A DNA stretch of 64,000 nucleotides from Arabidopsis thaliana. Lineage: Eukaryota; Streptophyta; Magnoliopsida; Brassicales; Brassicaceae. The DNA is taken from assembly GCF_000001735.4 (NCBI RefSeq), contig NC_003076.8, forward strand, positions 434,001 through 498,000, in the 5' to 3' direction. Position numbers and translations under genes: made by a program. The notes beneath the pieces were generated by a model. It had not been told where the DNA came from. It did not search any database and saw only the letters and a list, made by a program, of their open reading frames with translations. Numbering within the stretch: the stretch's first letter is position 1; each line of letters begins with the position of its first letter. Below are positions 35,377 to 48,552 of the stretch, piece after piece.

Positions 35377-36129
35377 ATGGCAGCGATTTACAGTCTTTAC
35401 ATAATTAACAAATCTGGTGGTTTGATATTCTACAAGGTACGATCTCTCCATCTTCCTCTTGTTCTCGATCTCGCAGCTTGTGGACTTTCCATGTCTAGAG
35501 AATGACGAGCTAATTGATGTTAATTTCGAGGGATAGACCAAAAGATGAAATTTTTGAGATCACTAGGTTTAGTAGAAGGAGTGTTTTCGGTATTAATCTA
35601 GGGGTTGTGAATAGCTACTAAAGAAATTGGATTTGAATTTTGATCTGTTCTGTGTGTGTTTGGATTTGGGAAAAATTCAGGATTGTGGAACAAAGGGAAG
35701 AATGGATACGAATGATAGCTTGAGAGTAGCTAGTTTATGGCATTCAATGCACGCCATTTCTCAGCAGCTTTCACCTGTCAATGGCTGTTCTGGCATCGAG
35801 CTTCTCGAAGCCGACACTTTCGATCTCCATTGTTTCCAGTCTCTCCCAGGTAATCATACATCGCCATTTGCAAGAAGATACCGTCACATTCTCTTGATTA
35901 CTGACTTGGCTCAATAACTGATCATATCTCAGGAACAAAGTTCTTTGTGGTTTGTGAACCTGGGACTCCTCACATGGAGAGCCTCCTTAGATACATTTAT
36001 GAACTCTACACTGATTACGTCTTGAAGAATCCTTTCTATGAGATTGAAATGCCTATCCGTTGCGAGCTTTTCGACATCAACCTTACTCAAGCTGTACAGT
36101 CAGATCGTGTTGCTTTGTTAGGACGATGA
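35377..36129 (+). CDS. TRS23: TRAPP complex subunit TRS23/TRAPPC4
   Basis: Three exons: 35377-35436, 35681-35849 and 35933-36129, giving 141 aa. The N-terminus MAAIYSLYIINKSGGLIFYK is the opening strand pair of a longin-like (sybindin) fold, and the rest matches TRAPPC4: a helix with SLWHSMHAISQQLSP, then KFFVVCEPGT and a C-terminal helix. The TRAPP complexes act as guanine-exchange and tethering machinery for ER-Golgi and trans-Golgi traffic. The length is that of the family in plants. I take it as AT5G02280. The gene is divergent from ABCI20 and convergent with NAK, with only 257 bases to the NAK stop codon. Confidence 0.93.
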
Positions 36130-36386
36130 ACTAGAGATTGATTCTCTGCTAGGATCATCTCACTTCTTTGCCTCTTTTTTTTGTGGTTTTCTTATCCTGA
36201 TAACATTTTGTATGTGAGATAACATGTGAACGTTGTAAGAGAACCTAAGTTTACAACTAGTAAGTTTCCTTCTCTCCCTTACATTGCCAGCTCTTTTGTT
36301 ACTACCAAACAACATAATATCTAAACAGACAGAAGGTAAAGAGTCTATACATCTCTAAAACCCGGTAAATAGCTCGCCTAGGATTG

Positions 36387-38397
36387 TTACATAATTGAAG
36401 GCCTAGGATAATTCACAGCTTGTGGAGATTTGTTGATGATGTTGTCAATGCTGATTTGAGGATTCTGCTGCTCTTTTGATGCTTCCTTCTGGATATGAAG
36501 TTCTTCCATTGTCTTGACGATTTCGTTCATGGTCGGTCTACTCTTGGCATCTATAGATATGCAATCGAGTGCAAGAACTGCAATTTTCAAAGCTCGGGTT
36601 AGTGAGTATTGACCTTGGAGACGAGGATCCATCACTCGCAGAAGTCTTCTCTTGTTTGTTAAGTAGGGTCTTGCCCAATCCACGAGATTGTGTTCTCCTA
36701 CTGGTTGATTCTTGTCAATTGCTCGTCTTCCTGATAACAACTCCAGTAACACAACCCCAAAACTGTATACATCGCTCTTCACCGATAAATGACCTTTCAA
36801 ATTTGACAGAAACATAAGTGTTGGAGGTCTCTTCATTGATCATAATAACAGAGAATGCATGTTCATATATACCTGTAGCTAGATATTCTGGAGCAGCGTA
36901 TCCCTGAGTTCCCATGACTCTGGTAGAAACATGGCTGTTGTCACCCATTGGACCATCTCTAGCCAAACCGAAATCCGAAAGCTTTGCGTTGTAGTTCTGC
37001 AGATGCAGAGAAACATTAAGATAAACTTCTCTGACTGCATCCAAAACCAAAGCTACAAAAAGTATCAATCATGTCATACCGAATCTAGCAAGATGTTAGA
37101 TGCTTTGAAGTCTCGGTATATAACTTGCGGTTGAGCATTGTGAAGAAAAGCAAGTCCTCTAGCTGCACCAAGAGCCATACGAACCCGCGTGTTCCATGAA
37201 AGTGGCTGATAGAATGTTCCTCCTATTATGAGAAAAAAGAAAGAAAGATTAACCATTGTGTATAACAAGTTCTTCCATGAGCTTCTTTATCTTTGAAGAT
37301 TTGAACTTACTTCTGAATAAGTGATTCTCAAGACTACCACGAGTCATAAACTCGTAAACAAGAAGCCTGTGCTCCTCTTCCAAGCAGTATCCAATCAGTT
37401 TCACAAGGTTAGGATGATCCAGCTGGCCTAAATAATTGATCTCAGCCTGTTGTTTTCAAAATGAAAAAAAAAACGAAAAAAGATGATCACTCCCTGAAAC
37501 CACAAAACCAGGCTCTGCGACAATCTTGAAATAACAAAAAAAGTAGCTTGAGGAGAAAAAGTGAGAAGAAATGTGACTAACCAGCCACTCTCGATGACCT
37601 TGAAACCCTTCTTGGTTAAGTCTTTTCACAGCAATGACAATCCCGGTCCCCGGTTTAGAAGGAGCGAGAGAGGACTCATCGATCCAGCCTTTGAAAACGC
37701 AACCAAATCCACCTTCACCAACCACACTATCAGGCCGGAAATTCCTAGTTGCAGATTTCAGTTCACTGAGACTAAAGTTCTTGAGATTAGCATTTTGCAA
37801 GATCTCGCCTTCTGTTCGAGGCATATAAGAGAAGGAAGCGGTCGACGAGCCCTTGCTCCCATCTCTACTCAAGAATTTCGAACTTAGCCCTACAAGAATT
37901 CTTCTTTCAGAAACAGAACATTCAAAACACAAAACTTTCACAAGCCATTGCATTTAGATTCTAATTCTAGAAAGAAAGGTTGATGAATCTGGTTTTAGCC
38001 TTTTAAGGTACTTCAAATCTGGCTATAACTAAAACCACATAATGACTGAAACAACTCAAAAACCATACTTTAGATTATGAAAAGACAAGCTTTTTTGAGA
38101 GAGAATAAAGTGACAGTCAATTCTACTTAGCCGACACTCTGATTTGATTTCCATGGATTCAGCTCTTCTTACCAATAATGGAAACATATTGTCTGAACAA
38201 GAACTGAAATCTAAAAACTTTCTACTACAGGACTAAGCAAGTGTGAAAGAATAACAATAATTGAAATCTTTCTACAAGATATCAATCACCTTCATCAAAT
38301 TAATAAATAAGAGAAAGACAAGAAAATTGACCAAAGGAGACTCACATGTACTGGAAGCAATATCTGTTTTAATCCGATTGCTGAAACAACCTCCCAT
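36387..38397 (-). CDS. NAK: Receptor-like cytoplasmic kinase NAK (RLCK VII)
   Basis: Six exons: 38397-38346, 37889-37582, 37446-37311, 37222-37080, 36996-36873 and 36793-36387, giving 389 aa. MGGCFS at the N-terminus is an N-myristoylation site (Gly2) with a palmitoylatable Cys4, so the protein should sit at the plasma membrane. Kinase motifs are GEGGFG at 75-80, the ATP-anchoring Lys106 in [14 protein letters not shown] with catalytic Asp203, DFG at 221-223 and AAPEY. No receptor or membrane domain is present. RLCK VII (PBL) kinases relay signals from surface immune and growth receptors. NAK is also called PBL11 (AT5G02290). The first exon is only 52 bases long, and the start is set by the myristoylation motif. 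Confidence 0.95.
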
Positions 38398-40278
38398 TAA
38401 AACTCCAAGAAACCACCAATCAGTCACTCAGCTCTATAATCTTCTCGATTGAAAGAAGAAAAAAGATAAGAGCTTTATGTGTGTAAACACAAACCCAGTT
38501 CTATGCGTACAAAATGGAGCGAGAATTGAAAAAGACCCTTAAGAAAATCCCAAACTCCCAGAGAAAGAAAGAAAGAAAGAAAGAAAATTGAGCTGGCTAG
38601 TAATCAATAAAGCCTAACCTTTTGTTCTCTCGGAGAAGAAAAGTCTTTTGTGATAATAATGAAACTAATTGAAAATGAAAAGAAAAGATGTTTTTTTTTG
38701 AGCTCTTTCCTCTCTCTTTCTCTCTCAGTTTTGGGTACGCCCTATTGGACTTTGTCTTCTTCCTCATCTTCCTCTGTTCATCGTTGACTTGTTGACTTTT
38801 TCTAATAAGACTTTGAGTCTTTGTGGAGATTTTTTTTCAGTTCCTTTTCAAGTTTTTTTTTTTTTGTTTGACATCATCTTTGTGGAGATTTATCTTTAGA
38901 AAACCGTTATCAATTAGTTTGTTTAGTGATATAAAGTTGGTTTGTGGACCTTGTGAATGAAGTTTCTTTGTGGGTTGTAATGAAGGCTGAATGAAACGAA
39001 ATTAGTAGGAGGAACATGATTTGAGCATATGTGAATAAAACAAATTGGCTAGTATATCTATGGGCCCATTTAGGAAATAGGTATTAACAGGCTTCACTTT
39101 CATCCATGGACTTGGGCCCTTGGCCATTAATATAGTTGATGAAGTGTATACTTTTTAAACTTCAAAAGTTCAAATGTAATGGCATATTGATAATTTTTGT
39201 CTATCAATAAATTTGCAGAATTATATATATATATATATATATATATATGCTTGAAAATTTTAATTTATTTTTGGGACACAATTGTTTTTAAGTTAGTGCA
39301 TTATTCATTTTACAATAGTTGTATTCAGTATATCATCACTTACTATACTACATCAAACAGTTTCTATTTAGTTTATTATATCATTTACTATTTCTGAAAT
39401 TGACTTTTTGTTTTCATCTCTGTCTAATGACTATATATATATATATATCTTATTTTTTAATTTTATTTATCAACAAGACATTATATTTATATAGAAAAAG
39501 ACTTTTGATTTCTTGACCAAGAAAAAAAAGACTTGATTTACAAAGGCCATTTACCTTTCATGTTTCTCATTACTCATATCTTGGTAATTACAAAATTGTA
39601 AATGAAGTAACTAATTTTCAAAATATGCATTTATTATAACTTATATAAAAAAGTAGAAAACAAATTTCACCAAAATAAAAACAGAAAAAATTAAAATTAA
39701 AATTTAATGTCATTAAAATAATATGATCCAAAGATTCTACATTTCTACTAGTAATGGAGCTAGTGAATTGATGACAAAAAGGAATTTATTTTAGTAATTG
39801 AAAATGTCAACTACTAAATCAACAAAAAAAAAAATTATTTAGCAAAGAGAAAAAAAAAATTACAAGAGTGACTTATTCTTCGTTCGTATCACAATTGGTA
39901 AAGAGACTTGCCGAGCTCCGCAAACCGCCATGCCTTTAACCAATCTTCACCTATAAACTCTTTCGTATTTGGTGCAATCGGAGAAATTAGGGTTTTTTTC
40001 TGAGACAATTGGAGGTATTTCTTCTTCGATTTTTGGAACCTAAGCCGATTCTATTGCTGTAATATAATCATTGTAATTTGAACAATTTAGGTTTTACTTT
40101 AAAGTTCTTCTGGCTCTGGTGTGAAGACGATCACTTGTTGGTTCTATCTAAGTTTCATCGTCTTCGTTGTACTCCGAAATTGAGGAACAAACCCTGGAGA
40201 GTCACAGTTCCGTGTTAGTGTTTCTGCAGCGTTGTGTCAGTGGTGGTTTTGTATATCCGCCGCTCGTTAATTGTGGAG
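38398..40278. other. Intergenic region between divergent NAK and PRT6
   Basis: About 1.9 kb holding both promoters and leaders. It contains a GAAA microsatellite (about 38561-38585) in the NAK leader and a TA microsatellite (about 39219-39248). A PRT6 leader intron is possible (donor near 40014, acceptor near 40231), but that is inference. No other gene is seen. Confidence 0.5.
39219..39248. repeat. TA dinucleotide microsatellite
   Basis: About 15 uninterrupted TA units in the NAK-PRT6 spacer. It is likely polymorphic in length and has no known role. Confidence 0.9.
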
Positions 40279-43200
40279 ATGGAGACCAACTCTTCTCTTT
40301 TTGGTTTAGTTTCTCCTAGCTCGCATGATTTGGTCATTGAGGTATTATTTTTTTAGCTTGTATGAACTTTGTTTTAGTAGTCGTGATATGTAGTATCTTG
40401 TAAGATGCGTGTTGATGTAGTTGTGATTGGTTTGTTTTATTGTTTTGTGACTGTTTGGAGTGAAAGTTTAGATTTTTTTTGTTTTGTTTTGTAGAGGCTT
40501 GCTTCTGTGGGGGTTCCTAAGAAATACCGCTCTAAACGTGGCCTAGTGGAATTCGTTAGAGCTAACCCGGCCAAGATTTCAGAGTTAGTCTCTGCTCTCT
40601 TACCTACAGATGACGATGTTAAACTAGGATTGAAAGAAGCTAGGGAACGGCCTCGAAAGTCTGCTGTGAGTCCTACCATGAAAAAGAGGTTCAGGGAGAG
40701 CATGAATATGCTGCAGTGGTTGATGTTCCAGGATGAGCCTGATGTTTCTTTGAGGAATCTAGCAAAACTGAATCTTGATCAGCGAGGTGTTTGTGGCTCT
40801 GTCTGGGGACAGAATGATATAGCATATAGGTGTAGGACATGCGAGAATGACCCAACTTGTGCAATCTGCGTGCCTTGTTTCCAGAATGGGGATCACAACT
40901 CCCACGATTATTCAATCATCTACACAGGTGGTGGTTGTTGTGATTGTGGGGATGAAACAGCATGGAAACCTGATGGTTTCTGTTCAAATCATAAAGGTTC
41001 TGAACAGATTCGACCCCTCTCAGAAAATCTAGCAAATTCAGTTGGGCCTATACTTGATGCCCTTTTTACTTGTTGGAATAACAAGCTCTTATCTGCAGAA
41101 AGTAGTGGTCAGAAAGGTGCTAGATCCAACGATACTCTTGTGATACTCCAAAAGATGTCAAACGAGCTGACATTTATAGTGGTTGAAATGCTTCTGGAGT
41201 TTTCTATGTCCAGTGAGAGTTTGCTCAGTTTTGTTTCTAGAAGGATTATCTCTTCAAGTGGTTTATTGAGCATTCTCTTAAAGGCTGAGAGGTTCTTGGA
41301 CCAAGATGTTATGAAGAAACTACATGACTTGTTCCTCAAATTAATAGGAGATCCAGTCTTCAAGTGTGAATTTGCTAAAGCATTTGTGAGTTATTATCCA
41401 GTTGTGATAAGCGAAGTGGTTAAGCAGGGTACTGATAATGCATTCAAGAAATATCCTCTACTGTCCACATTTTCTGTGCAAATCCTCACGGTGCCAACTC
41501 TAACACCATTTCTGGTGAAGGAAATGAATTTGCTAGCTATGCTTTTGGGATGCCTCAGTGATATCTTTGTTTCTTGTTCTGGGGAGGATGGTTTGCTACA
41601 GGTAAACAGATGTCTTCGTTTCTCATTTTTTGGTTTGGTGATACTTTCTACTCACAATTGTAACATTTTAATGGTGATGAGTTTTATTTCCGCTTTCATT
41701 GTGCTCCTAGTGAAATATATTTGACGGTTTTCTTTTGTAGGCTACAAAGTTGGAACGGTTGTGTGAGACAAGTGAACGTGTCATTGGAGACTTGAAATTT
41801 GTTATGAGCCATGCTATAGTTTCTAAGTATGCAACACATGAACACCGGGAGTTATCAAGATCATGGTTGACACTCTTGACCTTTGCTCAAGGAATGAATC
41901 CTTTAAAAAGAGAGACTGGAATCCCTATTGACGAAGAAAATGATTACATGCATCTGTTCTTTGTTTTGGGTCATTCTATAGCTGTTATTCACTCTCTATT
42001 GGTTAATGGTACATATTCTGCTGCCAGTGATGAAGAAATAGAAAATGATAGAAACGCCAAGGAAGAATTTGACAAGTGTGATGGAGATGGAGAAAGGTAT
42101 GCAAAAGTTGGAAGATTGTCTCATGAAGATTCTGTATGTACTGCGATTGTAAGCAGCAGCTCCTTTGATAGCTCAATGGCCTCTGAAGTCCACAAAATTG
42201 ATCCTTTCCATGCCCTGCTTCCTTCTTCTGCCATATATTTGATACGCGAATGTTTGAAAGTTTTGGAGACATGCTTAGGAAATGATGAAGGTATATCAAA
42301 GTTTCTTTGCAAGTTGTCCTCTTCTAGCGGCAGAAACATCCCTGAAAGTAAGATGTCGTGGCCAAGGAGAGATTTGTTAAATGTTGAAACTGGAGGAAGT
42401 GTATCTAGTAATCTTGCCAGTTCTAGTAGAGATCCGAGTACTGGCTTATCACCTCTATGCGGCGATATTCAAACAAATCTTAGCTTGGATAATGTTTGTG
42501 GACCGTATGGGGTGGTTCAGACAGATGTTACAGCTGACTCTAAAAGAGTATCTTGCAACTCTGCTGATTTGACAAAGAATGCATCAGGATTACGTATACT
42601 TGGTCTGTGTGATTGGCCGGACATTCACTATGATGTGAGTTCTCAGGCCATATCAGTTCATCTTCCTTTGCACCGGTTACTTTCTCTGCTAATACAAAAA
42701 GCATTAAGGATATGTTATGGAGAATCTGCATCATACAATGGAGTCAGTATTAGTCATGAGATCCCACATGCAGACTTCTTCAGCTCCGTGATAGGAGATT
42801 TCCATCCTTGTGGATTTTCTGCACTCGTTATGGAACATGTTCTACAGATTAGGGTGTTTTGTGCCCAGGTTATCGCTGGAATGTGGAAGAAGAATGGGGA
42901 TTCTGCATTAGTATCTTGTGAGTGGTATCGGTCAGTTCGTTGGTATGTGAGAATACTATTGTTTTTATAAACTGCTATAATTCATCATTTACTCGCATGT
43001 TTAACTAGATGCAGCTTTGAAAACTGGTAGATTGGTTGTGAAGAGATTACTCGTTTCTCATTCTAGTAATTTCTATTTACAGGTCAGAACAGGGACTTGA
43101 GCTTGATCTATTTCTTCTCCAGTGTTGTGCTGCGTTAGCTCCCGCAGATTCTTATGTTGATAAGCTTCTCAGTCGATTTGGGCTCTCAAGCTATCTTTCA

Positions 43201-46200
43201 CTTAATCCGGATATAACAAATGAGTATGTACCTATTGTCCTCTTACTGGTAATTGATCTCATTATATGGTTTTATAGTTCTACTACATTCGATATGACTG
43301 TCTCTTCATTTCATTGTTCAATCTGCATTAGAGGAGAACAGGTATTTTATATTATTCTGTGAATTTTCTGAATCGTGAATTTATTTATTACTAGATGGTC
43401 AGTCCTATTTTACTATAATCAGTCTGTCTTACCTCCTTCTGACATGATTCTTATCATAAATTTATTTTCAGGTATGAACCAGTTTTGGTCCAGGAAATGC
43501 TTGGTCTTCTGATACAGATTCTGCAAGAAAGACGATTTTGTGGTCTTTCTACTGCTGAAAGTTTGAGAAGAGAGATCATCTTCAAGTTAGCCACTGGAGA
43601 TTTCACTCATAGTCAATTGGTCAAATCTTTACCCCGTGACCTGTCCAAGTCGGACGAGCTCCAGGAGGTCTTAGATGACGTTTCAGTCTATTGCAATCCA
43701 TCCGGCATGAACCAGGTCTTGATTCTTACCCATATGCTGGGATCACCTTTAAGTTGACACATAATGTAAAAAATCACTTGACATTAGTTCGTTGGCAGGG
43801 AAAGTATTCACTACAGTCATCTTGTTGGAAGGAATTGGATCTCTACCACCCTCGTTGGCAGTCGAGAGACTTGCAATCTGCAGAAGAAAGATTTTCGCGT
43901 TATTGTGGAGTGTCTGCGTTGACCACTCAGCTTCCGAGGTGGAGAATGATCTATCCACCTCTAAAGGGGCTTGCTAGAATAGGCACTTGCAAAGCCACAT
44001 TTCAAATAATTTCATCTGCTTTATACTACGCACTACAGAGTGGTACATCAGTTAAATCACGTGCTCCTGATGGTGTTCTCATAACTGCACTGCAGTTACT
44101 CTCGTTATCATTGGATATTTGCACTCAGCAGAGGCAATCTAATAGTCAGGATTGTTGCTTAGAAAATTCAATTCCAATTCTCGAATTAGCTGGTCTGGAA
44201 ATAATTGGTATAGCTCAAGGGACTGAAAAAGAAAGTTTATTGTCTCTTCTTGTTTCGTTAATGAAGACTCGTATGGGAGATGGCCGCCATCAATTTCCAG
44301 AGCCAGGCAGTTGCAATATTTCGTCCTGGATTGGAAATCTGCTGAAGAAGTTCAGTGCAATTGATTCTGTTTGTATGAACCTATTGCAAAGTCTTGCCCC
44401 CGAGGTGGTTGGTCAATCTGGCTTCGATAAAGTCATGTCAGGTTCTACTTCTGATGAGAAGCGCAAGGCTAAAGCTAAAGAGAGGCAGGCTGCTATTATG
44501 GTAAGATCCTTTTATTTCAAATCTAGTGCAAAAGTTTGACATGGAACCGGTAGCCATTGATGTCTGATCATGCACTTGAACATATGATGGCTGCTGTTCG
44601 CTCCCTGACTTGTCTGGGTCCTGCATGCTCCCTGTTAATGTATCTCCTTGTTGATAAGCATCAACAAGGAGCATGCAGAACGTAGACATAGTTACCTCTG
44701 TGGTAATAGAAGATTTTTGTATAAGACTGTCTAAATTGTTTTTATGCTCATTATTCAAGTTGTTATCTGTAGTTAGAATTAATAAGTTCCAGGATATGGT
44801 AGTTATGCTTATATATAACTTGCATGCAGGCAAAAATGAAAGCTGAACAGTCAAAGTTCTTGTCTACCTTGAGTTCCAGCATGGATGATGATGATCCGAG
44901 ATCTGAATTTGAAACAAGTGATTCTGTGATGGAACATGATTCAGAAATAGCTGTCCGTGAAGTTTGCTCCCTCTGCCATGACCCAGATTCCAAAGACCCC
45001 GTTTCTTTCTTGATTTTTCTCCAGGTTGGTAGCATGACTGATGCTATAATATGCGACTGTTAAGGTTAAATAAACATATACTCCGAGGAAATTTTGTTCT
45101 GCATCATTCTTAATGATGTCATTTTTCCTGCAGAAATCTAAACTATTGAGTTTTGTGGATAGAGGCCCTCCATCTTGGGATCAATGTCCACAATCCGAAA
45201 AGAAGATATCTGTGGATGGAGCTCCTGATCTTTTGAGAATGAATGCTTCTTCAGATAGTTTAAGAATAAGTTCTCCTCTCATGCTGCAATTGTCAGATGA
45301 TACTATCTCTGAGTCTGCTAATATGATTGAATCTATAAAAGCCCGGCTTATAGGGAATGGTCAGACAGAGAAGAGGTCTAGCGATGGGAGGGGAAAAGAT
45401 GAATCTAACATGGAATCATTGGAGATAGCCATGTATCAAACTGTTCGCAACAAAATTGAAAACATGATAAATCAAAGCCTTACACGTGTAGATCATCAAC
45501 CCCATGAAGCTGAAAATTGTTCGGAGAAAAATTCTGTTGGTGGTCCATCTACTTTGCAAGGTAGATTTCCTGATATTCGATCAAGACAAACTTCCAGGCG
45601 TCCTGATGCTGGTTCAGATGGGTTTCACCCTATCGACTGTGATGGGGTTTATCTTTCATCATGTGGACATGCTGTACATCAAAGCTGCCTTGAACGATAT
45701 TTAAAATCCTTAAAGGAAAGGTGAGCCATGTTTGACTTCCTTTGGTTTCGTATGTGAAACAAAAATCTTAATTACTCAGCGTGTAGATAGGTGAATATAT
45801 TTTTCTTTTAAGTTGATACTTCCTTCCTACCTGTTGGGCATAGGTTAATCAGGCGTGTTGAATTGATTTTCCTTCCTTGATTTACAGCTGTGATATTCAC
45901 GTTTAAAAGCTTTTTTTGGTTTGTTGGGATGGTGTAGGTCTGGCAGAAGAACTGTCTTTGAAGGTGCACATATTGTGGATCTAAAAAAGGTATTTGTGTG
46001 ACCAATTTAGAGATATTTTTCTGGTGCTTTAACGTACTCCTTCTGAAGCTTAAACATTGTTTCTTCTGTCAGAAAGAATTCCTGTGTCCTGTATGCCGCC
46101 GACTAGCCAATTCTGTATTGCCTGAATGTCCTGGAGATTTATGTTCTGTCTCAAAGCTACAAGATAGTCCACGTACTAAGTTACGTAGAAAAGATGCACT

Positions 46201-48552
46201 GCAGCCTTCTCTTTGGCTCTCTGAAGCGTTGTGTCTACTACGATCTGCTGCTGAAGTGATCGAAGATGGTGATAGAGGTAAAACAGTTACTCCACAGGGA
46301 GATGGACCAAGAAGGAAAGATCTTAAATCTGTCTCTAAAATGCTCTGGGATTTCTATTTTCCCAAGCCAGAGGATAAAACTCTAAAACGTCTGTGGCTAC
46401 CACCACAATCAATCGTCATGTGGGACACCCTTAAGTACTCTCTCATTTCAATGGAAATTGGTACTCGTTTTGCCAAGAATTCAATGCTGCCTGTCTATTG
46501 TATTGACTCCTTGTATGAAGAGTTGAAAACCTCTAAGGGGACTATTTTGTCAGTTTTATTACGAGTGGTACAGAGCTCCAGAACAAAGAATACTATTCAT
46601 GTTCGTCAGAGATTTGTGGGTATGAAGCATCTTGCAGAGTCTATATGCTATGGAGTTTCAAGTAGTTCTTCGAGCAGCATATTTGGAAGTGAAGGTACTT
46701 TTTCTCCAACACTCAAGAGGAAATAAAGGACATGGAAATGTCTGTCTACATGGCCTCCGTAATTGCAAATATTAATGAAATAGTTGCTGACTGTAGTTGT
46801 TTCTCGATAACATCTGAGAATATTTGCCATCTTTTCAGGCACAACAGGTTCATTGAAGAATATAGACCTGCTCTGGAATCGAGCATCCGATCCAGTTCTT
46901 GCCCATGACCCATTTTCATCACTGATGTGGGCTCTCTTTTGTCTTCCTTTTCCTTTTCTCACGTGCGAGGAATCTCTATTGTCACTTGTGCATATTTTCC
47001 ACAGTGTCTCGCTTGTTCAGGTATGCCACATTGTTCTCTAAGTATATACAAATTTACCTCTTTAGACGTACGTCTCCTAATCTCATTGTCTTTGGTGCAG
47101 ACTGTAATTGCTTATTGTGCATGTCGCCCAAGTGAATTGAGTGAATTAAATTTTGGGGAAAACCTGCTTAATGACATCTCCAACGCTTTGAGAGAATCAG
47201 GTGGTTGGGAGTATTTCAGGTCGAACAATATGGATTTGTCATGTGATATAAAAGACACAATCCGTAAATATAGTCTTCCTTTCTTGAGGAGATGTGCGTT
47301 GTTGTGGAAGCTACTGAAATCTACTCCTAGGAAGCTTCATGAAGAGTCAGATATGTTTGATTTGCCATCTGACCCCACCACCGACAATATGGATTTCATA
47401 TACAGTCCCCAGTCTGAGCTGAATCATGTGCAAGAATTGGAGAAAATGTTTAACATTCCACCTATAGATATCATTCTTAATGATGAACTTCTCCGTTCTT
47501 CAACCCAAATATGGCTCCAGCATTTTCAGCGGGAATATAGAGTCAACAGAGTTAAAAGGTCCCTTTGCATCACCCCTGTAGTTCCTTTCCAGCTAATGAA
47601 ATTACCCAATCTATACCAGGACCTACTACAAAGGTTTGCAGCAACGTCTCTCTCTGGTTTTTGCACAAGTTGTTTCCCATTCGAAGACTTTTTCTCTAAT
47701 CAAAAAGCCTTGTTTTCTTTTCTTTTATAGGTGTATAAAAAAACGTTGCGTCAACTGCACCAAAGTTATCGAAGAACCTGTATTATGTCTTCTGTGTGGA
47801 AGTTTGTGTTCTCCCATATGGAGCCCTTGTTGCAGGTATTGCCTTTACTTCCACTAGTCTCCAAACATCGTTTTGGTTGACACTGTTATTGTTCTAGAAA
47901 ACCAAACAATGACGTTCTAACATACTTTTACAGAGAAAGTGGTTGTCCTAATCATGCAATTACCTGTGGTGCTGGTACTGGTGTATTTCTTCTGATACGG
48001 GTATCACCTCTCGTCTTCTCTCTCTCTCTCTCTCTCTTGTGGATATAACTCTCCTTTACTTTATATATTGCTCGTGTATGTATGGAGTTTGCATCATTTG
48101 TGGGCTTTCTAATTGATTACTGCTCTACATTTTTCGATAGCGGACCACAATTTTGCTACAAAGGTTTGCAAGACAATCACCTTGGCCATCTCCTTACCTG
48201 GATACGTTTGGAGAAGAGGTAAACCTAGAAAGATTTTTTTCTTTCTTTTCCTTTTAACTTTGATGGGTACGATCTTGTTGATTCGGATGTTTCCATGCTG
48301 TTGGTCATTGAATATTGTTTCAGGATATCGATATGATCAGAGGAAAACGACTATACCTGAATGAAGAACGTTATGCTGCTTTAACTTACTTGGTAAATGT
48401 TTGTCTCAACAATCAAAAGAAGAAACTTTTGTTTGTATGGTAAAATATATAATTGTTTTGCTTGGTGAAATCCTTTTCAGGTTGGTTCTCATGGACTTGA
48501 TCGCAGTTCAAAAGTTCTCGGCCAAACCACAATTGGAGCCGTCTTACATTAA
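40279..48552 (+). CDS. PRT6: E3 ubiquitin ligase PRT6 (N-degron, Arg branch)
   Basis: Seventeen coding exons: 40279-40341, 40495-41601, 41741-42942, 43083-43223, 43472-43715, 43799-44500, 44830-45024, 45134-45720, 45938-45989, 46073-46694, 46839-47020, 47101-47633, 47731-47835, 47934-48000, 48141-48218, 48324-48392 and 48481-48552. They sum to 6021 bases, 2006 aa. The UBR box that binds basic N-terminal residues spans about residues 119-189, with many zinc-binding Cys/His (CGSVWG, CRTCENDPTCAICVPCF, GGGCCDCGD). The RING is split. A first pair, CSLC, lies in exon 7. Then comes an insert of about 200 residues, and then CGHAVHQSC and CPVC across exons 8-10. A Cys-rich C-terminal domain follows (exons 13-17). 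PRT6 degrades group VII ERF factors and others through the Arg/N-degron pathway, controlling oxygen sensing and germination (AT5G02310). Confidence 0.96.
44621..44678 (+). other. Fold-back sequence inside a PRT6 intron
   Basis: CTCCTTGTTGAT (44644-44655) and ATCAACAAGGAG (44660-44671) form a perfect 12-bp stem with a four-base loop. CTGCATGCTCC (44621-44631) pairs perfectly with GGAGCATGCAG (44668-44678). The two right arms overlap, so the pre-mRNA could form either stem, or a long stem with a left-side bulge. It lies in the intron between exons 6 and 7, away from the splice sites. Confidence 0.75.

Noticed and set aside
44438..44854. 138-codon minus-strand frame over the PRT6 intron
   Set aside because: It overlaps exon 6 and the intron fold-back, matches no family and lies antisense to a well-supported gene.
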